The notes beneath the pieces are model-generated. The model had not been told where the DNA came from. It saw only the letters and a list, made by a program, of their open reading frames with translations, and did not search any database. This document shows, piece by piece, positions 31,131 through 43,327 of a DNA stretch of 64,000 bases. The DNA comes from Leuctra nigra. Its lineage: Eukaryota > Arthropoda > Insecta > Plecoptera > Leuctridae. Both the position numbers and the translations under genes were made by a program. The stretch is from NCBI GenBank assembly GCA_934045905.1, contig OW203770.1:28343259-28407258 (forward strand). The letters run 5' to 3'. Every line of letters begins with the position of its first letter. The stretch's first letter is position 1.

Positions 31131-32479
31131 GGAAACACATACTACACATACACATACTACACATACGCATACTAGAAGGCGGCGCATTCTAAAAAATTTT
31201 AAGCAATTAACCACGAAACACGGAATTTAAATATTTAATTTTCAAATTGCTTGTACCTATGCTATAGTCGACTTCTCGAAAACAGCACTTGAGGTGTTAC
31301 AAGCGCTCGGCCGTTTTAAAAATTTTATAGAGAAGAATTGTTTCATAAATAGGTTTAACTTTGATAGGATGTTCACATGATCAGTCTGATAGAGTTAAAT
31401 TTTTACTTGGTGCCATGTTAATTAGGCTCATTTTTTTTAACAAAACCGCGCAAAACGATGAAATTTCCGATACGATTGGAGACCAATCCCGTTAAGCAAT
31501 TGATCGCAAATTTTAATCATAATTTGATAAAAGACAAACTTAGGGTTTTTACTTGGCACATTATTTAAATTTAACTAGAGAGCCCCGCCATGTAATACAT
31601 GACCCAATGAGCTCTCTTTCTGGGCAAGGCAATGCATAACAGAAGTTGGACCACCATTAAAATATAACTACTCTGATATGCTGGCAAAGAATTGTTGCTC
31701 GTGACAATTTTTTTCACCCTCACGGAATAACCGATCATAAATGCAAATCAAGGCTATTTCATAGTTATATTGTGATAGGTGCACTAAACCCACACTAACC
31801 CCAATGCACACATGTCGTAAATTAGAGACAAAGAAAACATGTGTAACTATTTTGAAAATATTTAAATATATCGTGAAAAAACTAATATTATGAAAACATT
31901 TTAAGCATGATAAAAAATATTAACAGATACGACTCTACGAAGAATAAAAACAAAAACTTCAATTGCATGGTATAGAATTAAAATAATTTTAATAATATTT
32001 GAAACACAGCGAATAAAATATGTGAACATGATGATCGAATTCAGGTTCCAAAATAAGAAGAAATATTTGAAATAATAAAAAAATATGCATGATTGATAAT
32101 ACAATAGAATATGATTTGTTTTGCAATTTTGATGAACGAAAAGTGGTACCTATCGCGATTTAATCGAAGTTCGTCACTTTTTATGTAATAACATAAAAAA
32201 TTACGAAATCAACTAAATTGTAAGCATGTTAATCCACTTTATAACTTATCCTGATTATTAAATCGTTCGCATATTCTATGCACACATCAAAACATCAACG
32301 AACGATACAGTATTATGTAGGTACTAACTAAAATCTTTTGATAAAATGCTAAGTTGTGAAGTCAGCAGAAAATGTATGTTCTGGCTTGATTGATTACAGT
32401 CATATTGGTCATCATATCAAATGAGAGACGTATATTGGAAATTAGGTCCAATATCAAAAGTTACCCACCAATATCTGGA

Positions 32480-32680
32480 CAGAAATGTTCCCTTGTGTCC
32501 CCCCCCCCATAACCCACCCCAAAAATGTCATCATTTATTCACATGAAATGTTGCTTTGCCCGTGATTCTAGTCAAGGTCTCCAGTGGAAATTCCAATATT
32601 TTCTTCACTGCCAAATGGATTCACGGCTTCCTACATTTGAAAAGTTTCGAAAAAAGTGACATTTTCAATGACAATTGGGT
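32480..32680 (+). repeat. Diverged dispersed repeat (partner at 44820-45010)
   Basis: Both loci have a C run followed by AACCC-type words, then CGTG.TTCTA.TCAAGGTC and TTGAAAAGTTTCG/TTGAAAGTTTCGA. Similarity is patchy, so they are old copies of one unnamed repeat. Confidence 0.4.
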
Positions 32681-33216
32681 TTCTATTTTATATCTCTCTA
32701 AATACTTATCGGATTCAAACGAAACTTTTTGCTTGGCAGTCGCTTGAAACTATGTACAGGAAAAGTCAAGTTTCGTTGAAAATGGTGATCAATTCGCGAT
32801 GTCTTTAGACGCGAATCGTAACGCAACTTCCGAGCTCCGGATTCCATGGCCAAATATTGTTCAGGTCGATTTGTGAATATTAGTTTCACTGCCAACTAAA
32901 ATTTATTTTCACTGCACAATTGAAATTGACGTTTAAAATTAAGACATTAGAAAAAGCGGTGTTTTTCACGAATAACTCGGTAAATACTGAACAGAATGTC
33001 GCGAAAGTGTTACTATAAATCAAGTCACGTAATTATATACATTACTGGTGAGTTTCAACTTGATCGGTGGAAAATTCAAGATTTGTATAAAGAACGAAAT
33101 TTTCAGCCGCGTTGCTACGGGGACGACGTTCTTCTCTTTTAAGGGTATTATAGTAAAGGATGATATATAGCACCCAGCGGGACAAGAATATTAGGGCATC
33201 GAACCCGATCGTTTAC

Positions 33217-33420
33217 GGGTTCAGGTTCGGGTTCGGGTTCAGGCAAAAAATTAATAAGGGTTCAGGTTCGGGTTCGGGTTCAGGCAAAAAATTAATAAGG
33301 GTTCAGGTTCGGGTTCGGGTTCAAGCAAAAAAAAAATACGGGTTCTGGTTCAGGTTCGGGTTCAGGCAAAGCAATAATACGGGTTCGGGTTCAGGTTCGG
33401 GTTCGGGTTCGGGTCCGGCT
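33217..33420 (+). repeat. GGGTTC/AGGTTC array 1
   Basis: Hexamer array GGGTTCAGGTTCGGGTTC with AT-rich interruptions (GCAAAAAATTAATAAG) every 50-60 bp, forming a higher-order unit. The frame through it gives Gly-Ser repeats, a by-product of the hexamer. The G-rich strand has closely spaced GGG runs that could form G-quadruplexes. Confidence 0.8.
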
Positions 33421-34251
33421 CCACACTTAGATTAATCAGTATATATATTAACATATTTGTGTTCCAATCCAATACATTTTCATTTTTCTGGTATACAGTT
33501 TATTAAATTTGAATTATATCAACAAACTTCATTTAATTTGACTTAAAATTTTATTTTTTGATCAATGCTTTTTCATTGAACGCATGTCGAACTGACGCAT
33601 GGGACTCATAATCGTACGCAGGATAAATCATGGGGGGGGGGGGGGGGGGGTGACTGAATGATCAGTCTGAATTTACGCAATTTTTGGCATTTGTAAAGGA
33701 GTTTAGTATTTTTTTTTTAAATTTTTAGAAACAAAAAAGTATGCTGGGTTATGTATATAATTTATATATCCACTAAGAAAAAAAATCGAGTGGCCTATAA
33801 AGAGCTATTATTCAGAAAAATCATCAGAAATTTCCCGTTTCGGGGGCGAAACCCCCGGAGATATTTTCATTGTCATTAATTTGTGTGCAATTTTGTGGCA
33901 TTTTGAACCACGGTTTTAGGAAATTGAAACACACATTCATTATAAAAATCAGATTTTTAAAAGGAATTCTAGGCGCTATTTTTTAAATTCTTTGTTTTCT
34001 ATAAAATTAGTACTTGGATCCCGTCGAAGGGTTTGAATGTGTGCTGACGTGATGAATAATGCGAAATGAGGGCAGATTGGGATTTCAGACATCCAGTTTG
34101 CCCCGCAGGGAGATTTTTCAGCAGGGAAACTCCCTACTAAAACGAATTTGGGACACTTAAGGCCACGTGTTACATTAAGATCGATTCAAACTATTAAATA
34201 TAAAATGTATTTTATTTAATTTGAAAACCCATAAAAAACCCTTAAAAATAT

Positions 34252-34412
34252 GGGTTCGGGTTCAGGTTCGGGTTCACAAATATTATTTATAAGGGTTCAG
34301 GTTCGGGTTCGGGTTCAGACAAAAATGTAATACGGGTTCGGGTTCGGGTTCAGGTTCACAAAAAATACGGGTTTTTTCGGATTACGGGTTCGGGTTCAGG
34401 TTCGGGTTCGAT
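34252..34412 (+). repeat. GGGTTC/AGGTTC array 2
   Basis: The same hexamer as array 1, about 830 bp away in the same orientation, again interrupted by AT-rich pieces (CAAAAATGTAATAC). Confidence 0.8.
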
Positions 34413-34629
34413 CCCCTGAAGAATATAGCTTATTTTTCACCAAAAATCCAATAATTATTGCTAATAAAGAAAAAAAATATATATATACCAAGGGATAACC
34501 CTAAGTTTGTCTTTGATCTATCAAGATTAAAATTTCAAATCATTTCGTCTACCCATTTTGTCTCCAACCGTATCAAAAAAAAGTGCCCACAAAATGCGGC
34601 AAAATCGCTCGCGCTTGCAGCACCTTAAT

Positions 34630-36565
34630 GGCGCCAGATAGTGATGAAGAAGAAAAGGTAATGATGGAATATGGGAAGGAGACAGTCGTGGCCAATTAGC
34701 TGGGATTATCGTAACTGAAAATATCTTGCGAGGAAACTACTGGTGGTTGTTTAAGGACTGATGACCAAGTAGAGTTCACCGAAATAGTTTTTGTATTAAT
34801 CATTTCAATTACTATAATGTTAAAGATTCATCAAATAGCTTGTAACTTGCAATCTCTACTTATATTGTGTTTTTAATATGATGACTTTAAAATATAAGGA
34901 GTTTTTACCAGGAAAATTATCTAGATTTTAGCATAATTTTTTTAAAAATGTACTAGCTGGTACCTAAAGGTTTTAATAAATACCTTACGGTCTTACACAT
35001 AGTATAAATTTTTGGAAAAACGTATGGATGGAATTTAGTTTAAATCGTATATTTATTCGGAAAGTTTAGGTGTTTTTTCAACTTGCCATGTTAAAGATAG
35101 GGCTAACTCATATTTAAAAAATGATATATCTTTGAACATAGTTCAGCGAGCCCACTTTTTCCTGTGTTTATATTCTCATTAAAATAGTTTATAAAACCAC
35201 GGAGTTATAATTTTGTTCAATTATACCTCCATGATAAAACAAGCATATTTATTCAGATATCTATCTGATACCTCTACTTGGGCATCCTCTTAAACAGAAA
35301 ATGTCAATTTTTTTCGTTTTGCATGAGATTAAAAATAATAATTTGAATCGAGTTTCGTGATGTCAACTGATTACAAAGTACGAAGATTCAAAGTGCAATT
35401 GATTATTGACCTGGCATGAAGTTAAAGACAATATTACGCCGTGAAGACCTGAGCAAAGAAACTCTGTATAGTCGGGACGCCGAGTGTTTAAACTCTCAAC
35501 AGAATGCGCTTAGACAGTTTTTCTTCTAGGCCGTGAAAGACTTCATTGCGCGCTCACCTTGCAATGACGTCTTTCTCGGCCTAACAGAGCAAGTGACGGT
35601 GGCTCCATCTGGTAAGAGATCAGACATTCGGCGCCCCGACGGTTTGTTTCCACTCGGATTGCGCTCTCAAGCATAGACTTGGTGATGCATTTGAATCAGG
35701 GTATTCGTGTGGTACCACATGACTAAACATAATAAAACACGAAATTGGCCAAACTTTTGCACATATGAGGAAGATAAAGTATTTTCTTATTCTATAAATA
35801 ATTCAACAACACACTTAGGGTTCCAAATTTTCCGAACCGAGATTTCTTGAGGAAAAAACAGTTTCTTTCGGTTTTTTCCGAAAAAACGGGCATTTTGGGA
35901 AAAATTGATTTTAACTCATATTACGATTATTTTTTGTTTGGTACCGCGACGAATAAATGTTTCGATACTGCACAGAAGAAAGTCTTTCACCAAAATGTGT
36001 ATTGTTAAACGTCCTTTTCTGTACTAAAATAAAATGCTATTAAGTCATTTCATAACTTGGCAGTTGAGTAAATTGTTTGAAAAATCTCCCGCATTTTGCA
36101 AAGCAGTGGGAGTGGCCTCCTCTTACAGCTTTTATGCCGCTTTGACAGGATCTGTAGCCATATTCTTGTTACCATTTAGTAATTTATATGATCTTATTCA
36201 TGTAATATTATTATCCGTTTTTTTTATTTCGAGAATCTCAATAATTGTATCATTTACAATAAATTGAGAATGCATTTCCTTATTGACTGTATATGAAATT
36301 CTAAATTCTCCATTCCTCTATGTCATGTCCATGCCAAAATATAGTTTAAATCCTCCAAATACAATTTGAACATAAAAATAATTAAGAAACAATAAAATAA
36401 TAATTTTAAATTTTTCCCTAAAAAACATGTTTCCCACCTCCAGGAAAAAAAAACAAGGAAGTTCGGGCTTTTTCCGAAAACGGGTTTTTCCAACTCAAAA
36501 TCCCTCAACACACTCTATCTTTTTTGCCTCCAATATTTCGGTCCCGATTTTTTTTTGACGAAATA
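34630..36565. other. No gene recognised
   Basis: AT-rich with an inverted family 4 repeat at about 34990-35190 and a GC-richer segment at 35420-35660. No domain identified. Confidence 0.45.
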
Positions 36566-37231
36566 TCTAGTGGAGCGGTCGCTCCACGCCAGCCAAGTCG
36601 TACGGCGCGCACACACACTCATTTAAAAAAGCTGGAGCAACCCACTTTTACTGTAAGCAACAAAGTGGCATTTTCGGCCTACTGGATCTTAAAATTGGGA
36701 AATCTCACATTGTTGCGAAATATCTTAATTTCGAGCTATGGCCCACCCCACCACATATAACAAATTTGGCAACAATAAGTTACGCCCTTTGCGAGCTAGA
36801 GGGTCGTGAAAACAGTGTTTTAGGGCGGTTTTCTGTAATAATAATAATAATAATAATAATCTTAGGCTGGAGCTAGAATCCGGTAAACAGGCCACAGCCT
36901 AAACGGCTGAACCGATTGATCTCAAATTATTACCACATGTGCACTTTTAGCGTCTGATTTGCCCTTCCCCCTTGACTTTTTTTGTGCCGCCATTTTTAAA
37001 CCCGGTGTTGTCGTCATATATAAAAACCGGCTGGACCGATTAGAACGAAATGCGCTAAGTCCTTTTGTAAAGATAATCTCGGTGATTATACTTTTATTTC
37101 AAAGATACGATTAAATATCTGGAAATGTCATTGACTTGGCTCCTTTTTTGATATCACTCCTTTTCGGTGATGAATTTTTTTAAAGTAAAGAGACTTGGCT
37201 GCCTTTTTTACTCGGAGTGTTTTTTCTGGGA
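36566..37231 (-). mobile_element. Helitron-like family 2, copy d (shortened)
   Basis: The 3' hairpin is at the left (TCTAGTGGAGCGGTCGCTCC), followed by the conserved GGGAACAATAGG-like segment, an ATA microsatellite (36836-36860) and one truncated module. It ends at the inner part and outer arm of the 5' palindrome (CGGAGTGTTTTTTCTGGGA). Most modules are deleted. Confidence 0.7.
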
Positions 37232-37549
37232 TCTCATTTCCTCCTAGAATAACCTTAATAGCAATTATCTGGAATACCGCTCATACCAAGACACATTGGA
37301 TTTAAACACAATGAGAGTTCATACCTATGACGTCATCCTTTTCGACGAAGTTCTTGGAAGGTTTTCGTAAATACCCAGTTCCTGAAGTTGGGCAATTTTG
37401 TTTAAGGATTCGTCAAGTGTTCGAGAGCTTTCACTAATTTACCTATTATGTGTAAATAATCCCGATTATAAATTCTATTAGCAGATAATGTACCTACTTT
37501 TATAATATCAGGTTGCTTAGATATTTAAATGTCATGAATACGTTATCTT

Positions 37550-37836
37550 CACAGCCTTCTTGACAGTCACTTCGTTCTCTGGGTAGCTGCCTGTTGACCG
37601 CCGATTCAACTTATGACGTCATCGGTTTCTTGCACGGCCGGGAGCGCTACTCCCGGCGTGGTGGCAATAAATTGTACTAACCAAAGATACACCTTGTAGT
37701 ACATTTTATTGCCACCCCCGCCGGGAGTAGCGCTCCCGGCCGTGCAAGAAACCGATGACGTCATAGCTTGAATGGCTTGAATCGGCGGTCAACAGGCAGC
37801 TACCCAGAGAACGAAGTGACTGTCAAGAAGGCTGTG
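37550..37836. mobile_element. hAT-type fold-back MITE with 8-bp TSD
   Basis: A 287-bp near-perfect palindrome starting CACAGCCTTCTTGACAGTC and ending in its complement; arms of about 130 bp each. It is flanked by GTTATCTT on both sides (37542-37549 and 37837-37844). The 8-bp duplication is characteristic of hAT transposition. GC-rich inner arms (GGCCGGGAGCGCTACTCC) contain TGACGTCAT. Confidence 0.85.
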
Positions 37837-37844
37837 GTTATCTT

Positions 37845-39232
37845 ATTATTTAGAGAATTAGGAAGTAAGTTATAAATATACTAATGAATATTTTTCTATG
37901 CTTCTAACAATATGGCAACATTGTACTTTGGAAATTTGAATTTGAGCAGAGTTATGATGGCTGAGCTTGCTGAGCTTACATTCATGAAATGCCAAGTTAT
38001 ATTAAGTATAGGAATTTGTGCCTTCTAACTACCTTGAGCACTCTTGTATTGCCAAAGGAAATTTTACTCGATTCGTGAATTGAATTGAATCGCCTATAAC
38101 TTATTATTTAGCATACGATAGTATTGGTTTACATTTTTCAATACAAGTAAATTGATCAAATATTCTAATCATGCGTTTAGTAAAAATCTGAGGATACCTA
38201 CAATTAAATCAATATTTCATTTGTAGAATTTTCTTCCAAACCTGCCATAAGATAACATTGGGAAAATGCTTATTTCTTATTCGCCTATCTAAAAACCCAG
38301 ACACGGGAAGTACCTATTTTACTTTTTGAATTCTTGCTTAAAAAACGAATTGATACAAATAAAATCATTTTGAGCAATATTTCAGTAGCGATTCGGCTGC
38401 CTTCTTTTATTCTATAGTATTCTATGTTATAATGGCTGATTTGTCATTGTAAAGTTGCGCGGACAATTTCAGAGTCTGATTCCAAAGCAGAGGCTTCGCG
38501 TTTCGGCAACGCGTTTCGGCAACGCGTTTCGAACATAATTTCATTATGGACAATTCAATTGACCGCGAGTATAGGTATATAGACAATTACGTGGAGTGCA
38601 TTTAGAAATCACCACGACGGAAGTTGCAGCTAATTGCATTAAGCGTCTAACTGCACAAAGCCACCTGTTACATTGCATTGTCTGGAAACTTCGTAAAAAG
38701 CGATGTAAAACAATGTGACAGATTGTTTGGTCCAGTGGTAAGATGCAAGTTTACTCAGACTTACTTTGACTCTGACCACTAACTTAATAATACTTGTTGA
38801 TGAAGAAAGAGCATTGGCGGGCGGCTCCATTCTTCATTGTGGAAATGAGTTACTTGTTCGTTTTGCATTACGGCACTTAAGAGGAAACATCCAAGTAGAG
38901 GTCTCAAATAGATTCCGAGCAAATGTGCTTATTTTAATAGAAAATTTCCTTGTGAACCATATACACGCAAGATAAAGTGGGGTAGCCGAACTAATTTCCA
39001 AGATATGTCACTTTATACATTTGAGTTTGCCCTGTCTTTAACATAACAAGTCGAAAAAATACTCTCATTTCCTAGAAAATATTAGATTTAAACTATTTTC
39101 CACTAATAAATTTTTTCAAAAAAATAATATTATGTGTATTGGACATTAATGTCTTGCCATCATTATTAATTCAAGCTCAAGTGAGATTCTTGTGGACAAT
39201 AGAGTACGTATCAAATCATTATTATATTCTAA
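37845..39232. other. No gene; family 4 repeat at 38886-39146
   Basis: Mostly AT-rich. It contains a short triplicated word GCGTTTCGGCAAC at about 38498-38530 and a family 4 repeat copy at 38886-39146. No ORF with recognisable content. Confidence 0.45.
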
Positions 39233-39845
39233 TTGAGCGAGCGAAGCGAGCGTCTCCTTTTGGCTCTTTTAGCACGGACCTCTATTTTTTTTGTGTTTTT
39301 TTTCTGTTACTGACGATATACAAGTCACAGTTTTTCTTCGATCAAGCTGAAAATTTGCACACATGTACTGACCATTTCCGGGCGTTGCAGACCCTAATTT
39401 TTTTGAAATCCCCTGATTGGTTCAAATTTTTAAAAAATTATCTTTCGATTGGTTGGTTTGATCAATTTGAAATTTAGAAAAGTCATTGCAACCAACATTG
39501 TACCCAATCATAATAAATTTCAGCCAAATCCTCCCATTGGTTCAAATTTGAAACCATTTTTCCTGTGAATTTTGAAATTTAAACTAGAACCGATTGACCG
39601 ACCAACTAAAAACTTTGCATGGTCATTGGTACCATCATTTAAGGTATTTTTGCCAATTTTCAGTCAAATCTGTCGTTATTTTCCAAAGTTTTTGTAATTT
39701 TAGGGACATTTTGCGTGTTGGCTGTCAAATTCACGGCGACATCGAATCTTCAGTTCAAGGCAAGATAGTTAGATCAGTAGTTTCAAACGAAATTAAACTA
39801 ATAATGACCGTTCAACAGATTGATCTGATATCGTGTACACACTAA
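39233..39845 (+). mobile_element. HLE-1 5' portion, interrupted by family 2
   Basis: TTGAGCGAGCG start and about 610 bp of typical HLE-1 ending ...GTGTACACACTAA, where copy e of family 2 begins. The paralogue at 12135-12165 continues TATCATA at this place, and TATCATA also follows copy e. The missing 3' part could be 45320-45568 (inference). Confidence 0.7.
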
Positions 39846-41647
39846 TCCCCATAAAAAACACTTCGTGTAAAAATACCAGCCAAGTCTTTTCAACTAAAAA
39901 AAAATATGAAATCTAAAAATTCTGCACTGAAAAGCAGTGATATCAAAAAATTAGCCAAGTCAAAACTTTATTTGAAAATCAAAAATACTTGGCGCATCGT
40001 GTATATATATAGCTATTAGCTTGGAAGATTAGGCCAATTATAAAATATACATAAAATATCCATATACATAGTACACCAATGCCCTAAAAAAAAACGATGC
40101 GCCAAGTATTTTTTGATTTTCAAATAAAGTTTTGACTTGGCTAATTTTTTGATATCACTGCTTTTCAGTGCAGAATTTTTAGATTTCATATTATTTTTTA
40201 GTTGAAGAGACTTGGCTGGTATTTTTACACGAAGTGTTTTTTATGGGGATATCACTCCTTTTTTTAGTTTATTCTTACAACTTGTGACAATCAAATGAAC
40301 AATTACTAAGTCCTTAAAAAAAATCACCCTTTACAATTTGGTTATTTTCATCAGGAATAGCAAAGGTTTCATTCCAATCGGTCAACCAAGGTCCGAGATA
40401 TGGCAACATATCCGTTGTCAAAATGGCTGCTGAACTTTCTGCGCTGCTACATAGAATTTATAACTATAAATTATGTGTATCATTTTTAGCTTTCCTAATA
40501 TGTATTTATTGTATAGGAGGGGATTATAATAATTTTTTAAATTTGAATGACGTCATTCCCGGTCTCATAAATAGGAAAATTCTAGTTTGACTGTTCATAT
40601 TCCATAGATCGTTTCGCGCTAGTTTCATACCGATCTGTCAATTAGTTTTCGAGATATGGCGTGTCTTCCGGTTTCAAAATGGCTGCTGAAATCACTGACT
40701 CCTTGAATTATAATTTAAACATGATTACATTTTATTATAAACTGTCTGAAATAGTATATTTATTGCATCAAAATGTGTATTTGTGAGATTTTTGAAAAGT
40801 GTGACGTCATTTCCGGTTTAAGTATGGGTAACTGCAAATATTATTGATGATAATACATAAAGTTGACCGTCTAAATTGTTTAGCGCTGGTTTCGTTCAAA
40901 TCTATTTAGCCGTTATTGAGATATGATGTCACTTCCGGTTTTAAAATGGCGGCTTCTGGTTGGTTTTATAACAAGTTAAATGAGATATCAAAAGTTTATA
41001 CGTTACATAAATATCAAAAAATCGGATCAAATTTGTTGCCGAAATGCCAATCGATGTATTTCAAATTTCAGGACGTCATTTCCGGTTTCGTTAACATAAA
41101 TTTTAGTCTGTTGCTATTGATAATCCATAAAGTTAACCGTCCGAACCTTTTGGCGCTATTTTCGTTCCAATCGGTTTAGCCGTTGTCGAGATATGATGTC
41201 ACTTCCGGTTTCAAAATGGCGGCACAAAAAATTCATGGGGTGAAGGTTAAATCAGACGCCAAAAGTACACACGTGGTAAAAATGTGAGATCAATCGGTTC
41301 AGCCGTTTAGGCTGTGGCCTGTTTACTGGATTTGAATTCCAGGAGACTACTACTAAGATTATTATTATTATTATTATTATGAAAACCGCCCTAAAACACT
41401 GTTTTCACGGCCTTCTAGCTCGCAAAGGGCGTAACCTATTGTTCCCAAATTTGGTATATGTTGTAGGGTGGGCCATAGCTCGAAATTAAGATATTTCGCA
41501 ACAATGTGAGATTCCCCAATTTTAAGATCCAGTAGACCGAAAATGCCACTTTGATGCCTACAGTAAAAGTGGGTTTGCTCCAGCCTTTTTAAATGAGTGT
41601 GTGCGCGCCGTACGACCTGGCTGGCGTGGAGCGATCGCTCCACTAGA
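39846..41647 (+). mobile_element. Helitron-like family 2, copy e (complete, 1802 bp)
   Basis: Complete: TCCCCATAAAAAACACTTCG palindrome (39846-40250), AT-rich part, three CRE/ETS/YY1-type modules (near 40655, 40925 and 41195), an ATT microsatellite (41358-41380), the conserved CTATTGTTCCCAAATTTGG segment, then the hairpin and CTAGA. It is inserted in HLE-1 between A and T, apparently without duplication. Confidence 0.85.
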
Positions 41648-41904
41648 TATCATAATAGAGGGACCCGCTTACAAATTGTAAGTTGTGTGATTCGCATTTA
41701 TGATTAATTTATCACCAACTACCAAAGTTTGGGAATTGTTAAAAATTGTAGGGGGGTGAAGTGAATTCACCCGCTGTGTTTAAACGTGAGGTCTAATGAG
41801 TTATGACATAGTACAGGGTTAGGTACGGTAAAGAAGACTCCAGAGTTTTTATTTACAAAAAAAATATTTATTTGATTGTTTTCATTTTTCGACATTATTT
41901 TTTG
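41648..41904. repeat. Unclassified repeat segment
   Basis: 41688-41747 (AAGTTGTGTGATTCG ... GGGAATTGTTAAAA) recurs at 43462-43529. No gene. Confidence 0.45.
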
Positions 41905-42195
41905 TTAAATTGCTTTGCCAAAATCATTGCACCTAAGCACAGTTAAGTTTACAATCATGGTCCCTAATGTTGAAGATTTTGGGATGACAAACATGGGCCG
42001 GTGATAATTAGATAAGTAGGATACAGAGTTGAGAACGTTGAACAGATGAATTCGTCGCGTGAACATAACATCGATGGTGGTGTTACCAAGCGTGGTGTAT
42101 AGCGCTGGATCGGTTGCGAGATTCATGTCGAATTCTTCTTTCATGAAATCAATGAGCCACTTGTTTTCCAGTTTACTGAGCCCCGGTATTACCAA
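41905..42195 (-). pseudogene. EEP-endonuclease-like C-terminal fragment
   Basis: A 96-aa minus-strand frame containing NKWLIDFMKEEFDMNL, TTIDVMFTRRI and YLSNYHRPMFVI. The order resembles the last part of EEP endonucleases, where an IDLVFT strand is followed by a Ser-x-His-type catalytic motif (here SNYHRP). Such domains occur in LINEs and at the C-terminus of Helentron/Helitron2 proteins, which fits a window rich in Helitron-like DNA. The N-terminal half of the domain is absent and there is no long ORF, so it is a relic. A second frame at 42404-42589 on the same strand may belong to it. Confidence 0.45.
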
Positions 42196-43212
42196 AGTTA
42201 AATTTGCTGGATTAACTAACTTTTAAATTAAATTTAACTGTTTCAATCATTTTGAGGTATCTGATTGGCTGTGCCGTCAATTTAGTCAAATATTTAGCCG
42301 GCTCAGATTAACTTTGGTAATACCGGCCCTGATGTCAATGTAAAAGTCGCCAGTTATGATCATTATCACTGTCATAGTCACTAATAAAACTTGTGTTCAA
42401 TAATTATTTCACCTTGTAACCCAAATACGGGTACCAATGAAACATTGCGTTTTCCCCTTTCTTCGTCGTTGCAACATTACCAATCACTATATCTTCAAAC
42501 AATGTGACAAAACATTTATCAAATAATACTTGAACAACACCGCGTATTAAGTAAACATAGAATCTCGTCAGATCTGCCACATTAGTCAAAGAAACACCAG
42601 CATCGGATCTGTGTTCAGCATTTTAATCGCCTCAATAATTTCTCTTTCAACATTATCCAAATGATTTATTTCCGTTATCTCGTCAGTCCTGTATACCGAG
42701 AGAAAATTAAAATTTAGTCCCATAAATGATGAAAACATTGGGTCAAAAGTTGAAAACGTTGAAAATGTTACATTTAATTTATTAAAATGTAATTATTTAT
42801 ATAATAACTGCATAATCACTGTTTGTAATGAAATACAAAAGGCATATTTATATTTAATTTTAAGTTATGAAAAAAGACGTAAGTCTATAAGACCTCACGT
42901 CAAAACAAACGCAAAACACTATGTTAGTCTATCACCCGTGTTAACCGACGCTGGCGGAGTTTCGCGGTTGATGCAGAATCTTTGTTGATACTAACTATCT
43001 ACTGGCGGTGATTAGGCTATTTATAATGAACTCATTCATTTCTCGAATATTCTTAACGTTTCTCGAAACATCTCGGGAAAACATTTCGCTGAATCGACGC
43101 TGACTCATCAGCTCTCCACTCGCATCTGTATGCCTCGCGGCTATATAGCGTTATCAGCCGGCCCGCCGAGCTGGCGCGCCAACCTGTCTGGACGGCTGTC
43201 TACGTCACTTCC
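42196..43212. other. No gene; repeated palindromic word
   Basis: Contains AAGTCTATAAGACCTCACGT at about 42882 and again at about 43305. Otherwise unrecognised. Confidence 0.4.
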
Positions 43213-43258
43213 GTTGCGTTGCGTTGCGTTGCGTTGCGTTGCGTTGCGTTGCGTTGCG
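43213..43258 (+). repeat. (GTTGC)n pentanucleotide microsatellite
   Basis: About nine perfect copies of a GTTGC unit. The Arg/Cys-rich frames through it are artefacts of the repeat. Confidence 0.9.
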
Positions 43259-43327
43259 CGACTTGCCTTAAGATCCTGCCCCATATATACTGAAATCATA
43301 GACGTAAGTCTATAAGACCTCACGTCA

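Larger units (their letters stand above)
31289..34629. mobile_element. Family 3 TIR element, expanded copy with heterologous centre
   Basis: Left arm 31289-31575 and right arm 34478-34629 both match the compact element at 1342-1881 (GAGGTGTTACAAGCGC and GCGCTTGCAGCACCTTAA ends; AAAGACAAACTTAGGG arms). Between them lie about 2.9 kb absent from the compact copy, including two GGGTTC arrays and a G run. No transposase is recognised, so the centre is either a later insertion or a captured sequence. Confidence 0.45.

Noticed and set aside
33160..33435. 91-aa ORF with Gly-Ser repeats
   Set aside because: It arises from the GGGTTC hexamer array; the frame depends on the repeat and has no domain.
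33632..33650. Telomere or structural meaning of the 19-base G run
   Set aside because: A simple homopolymer with uncertain length; no supporting context.
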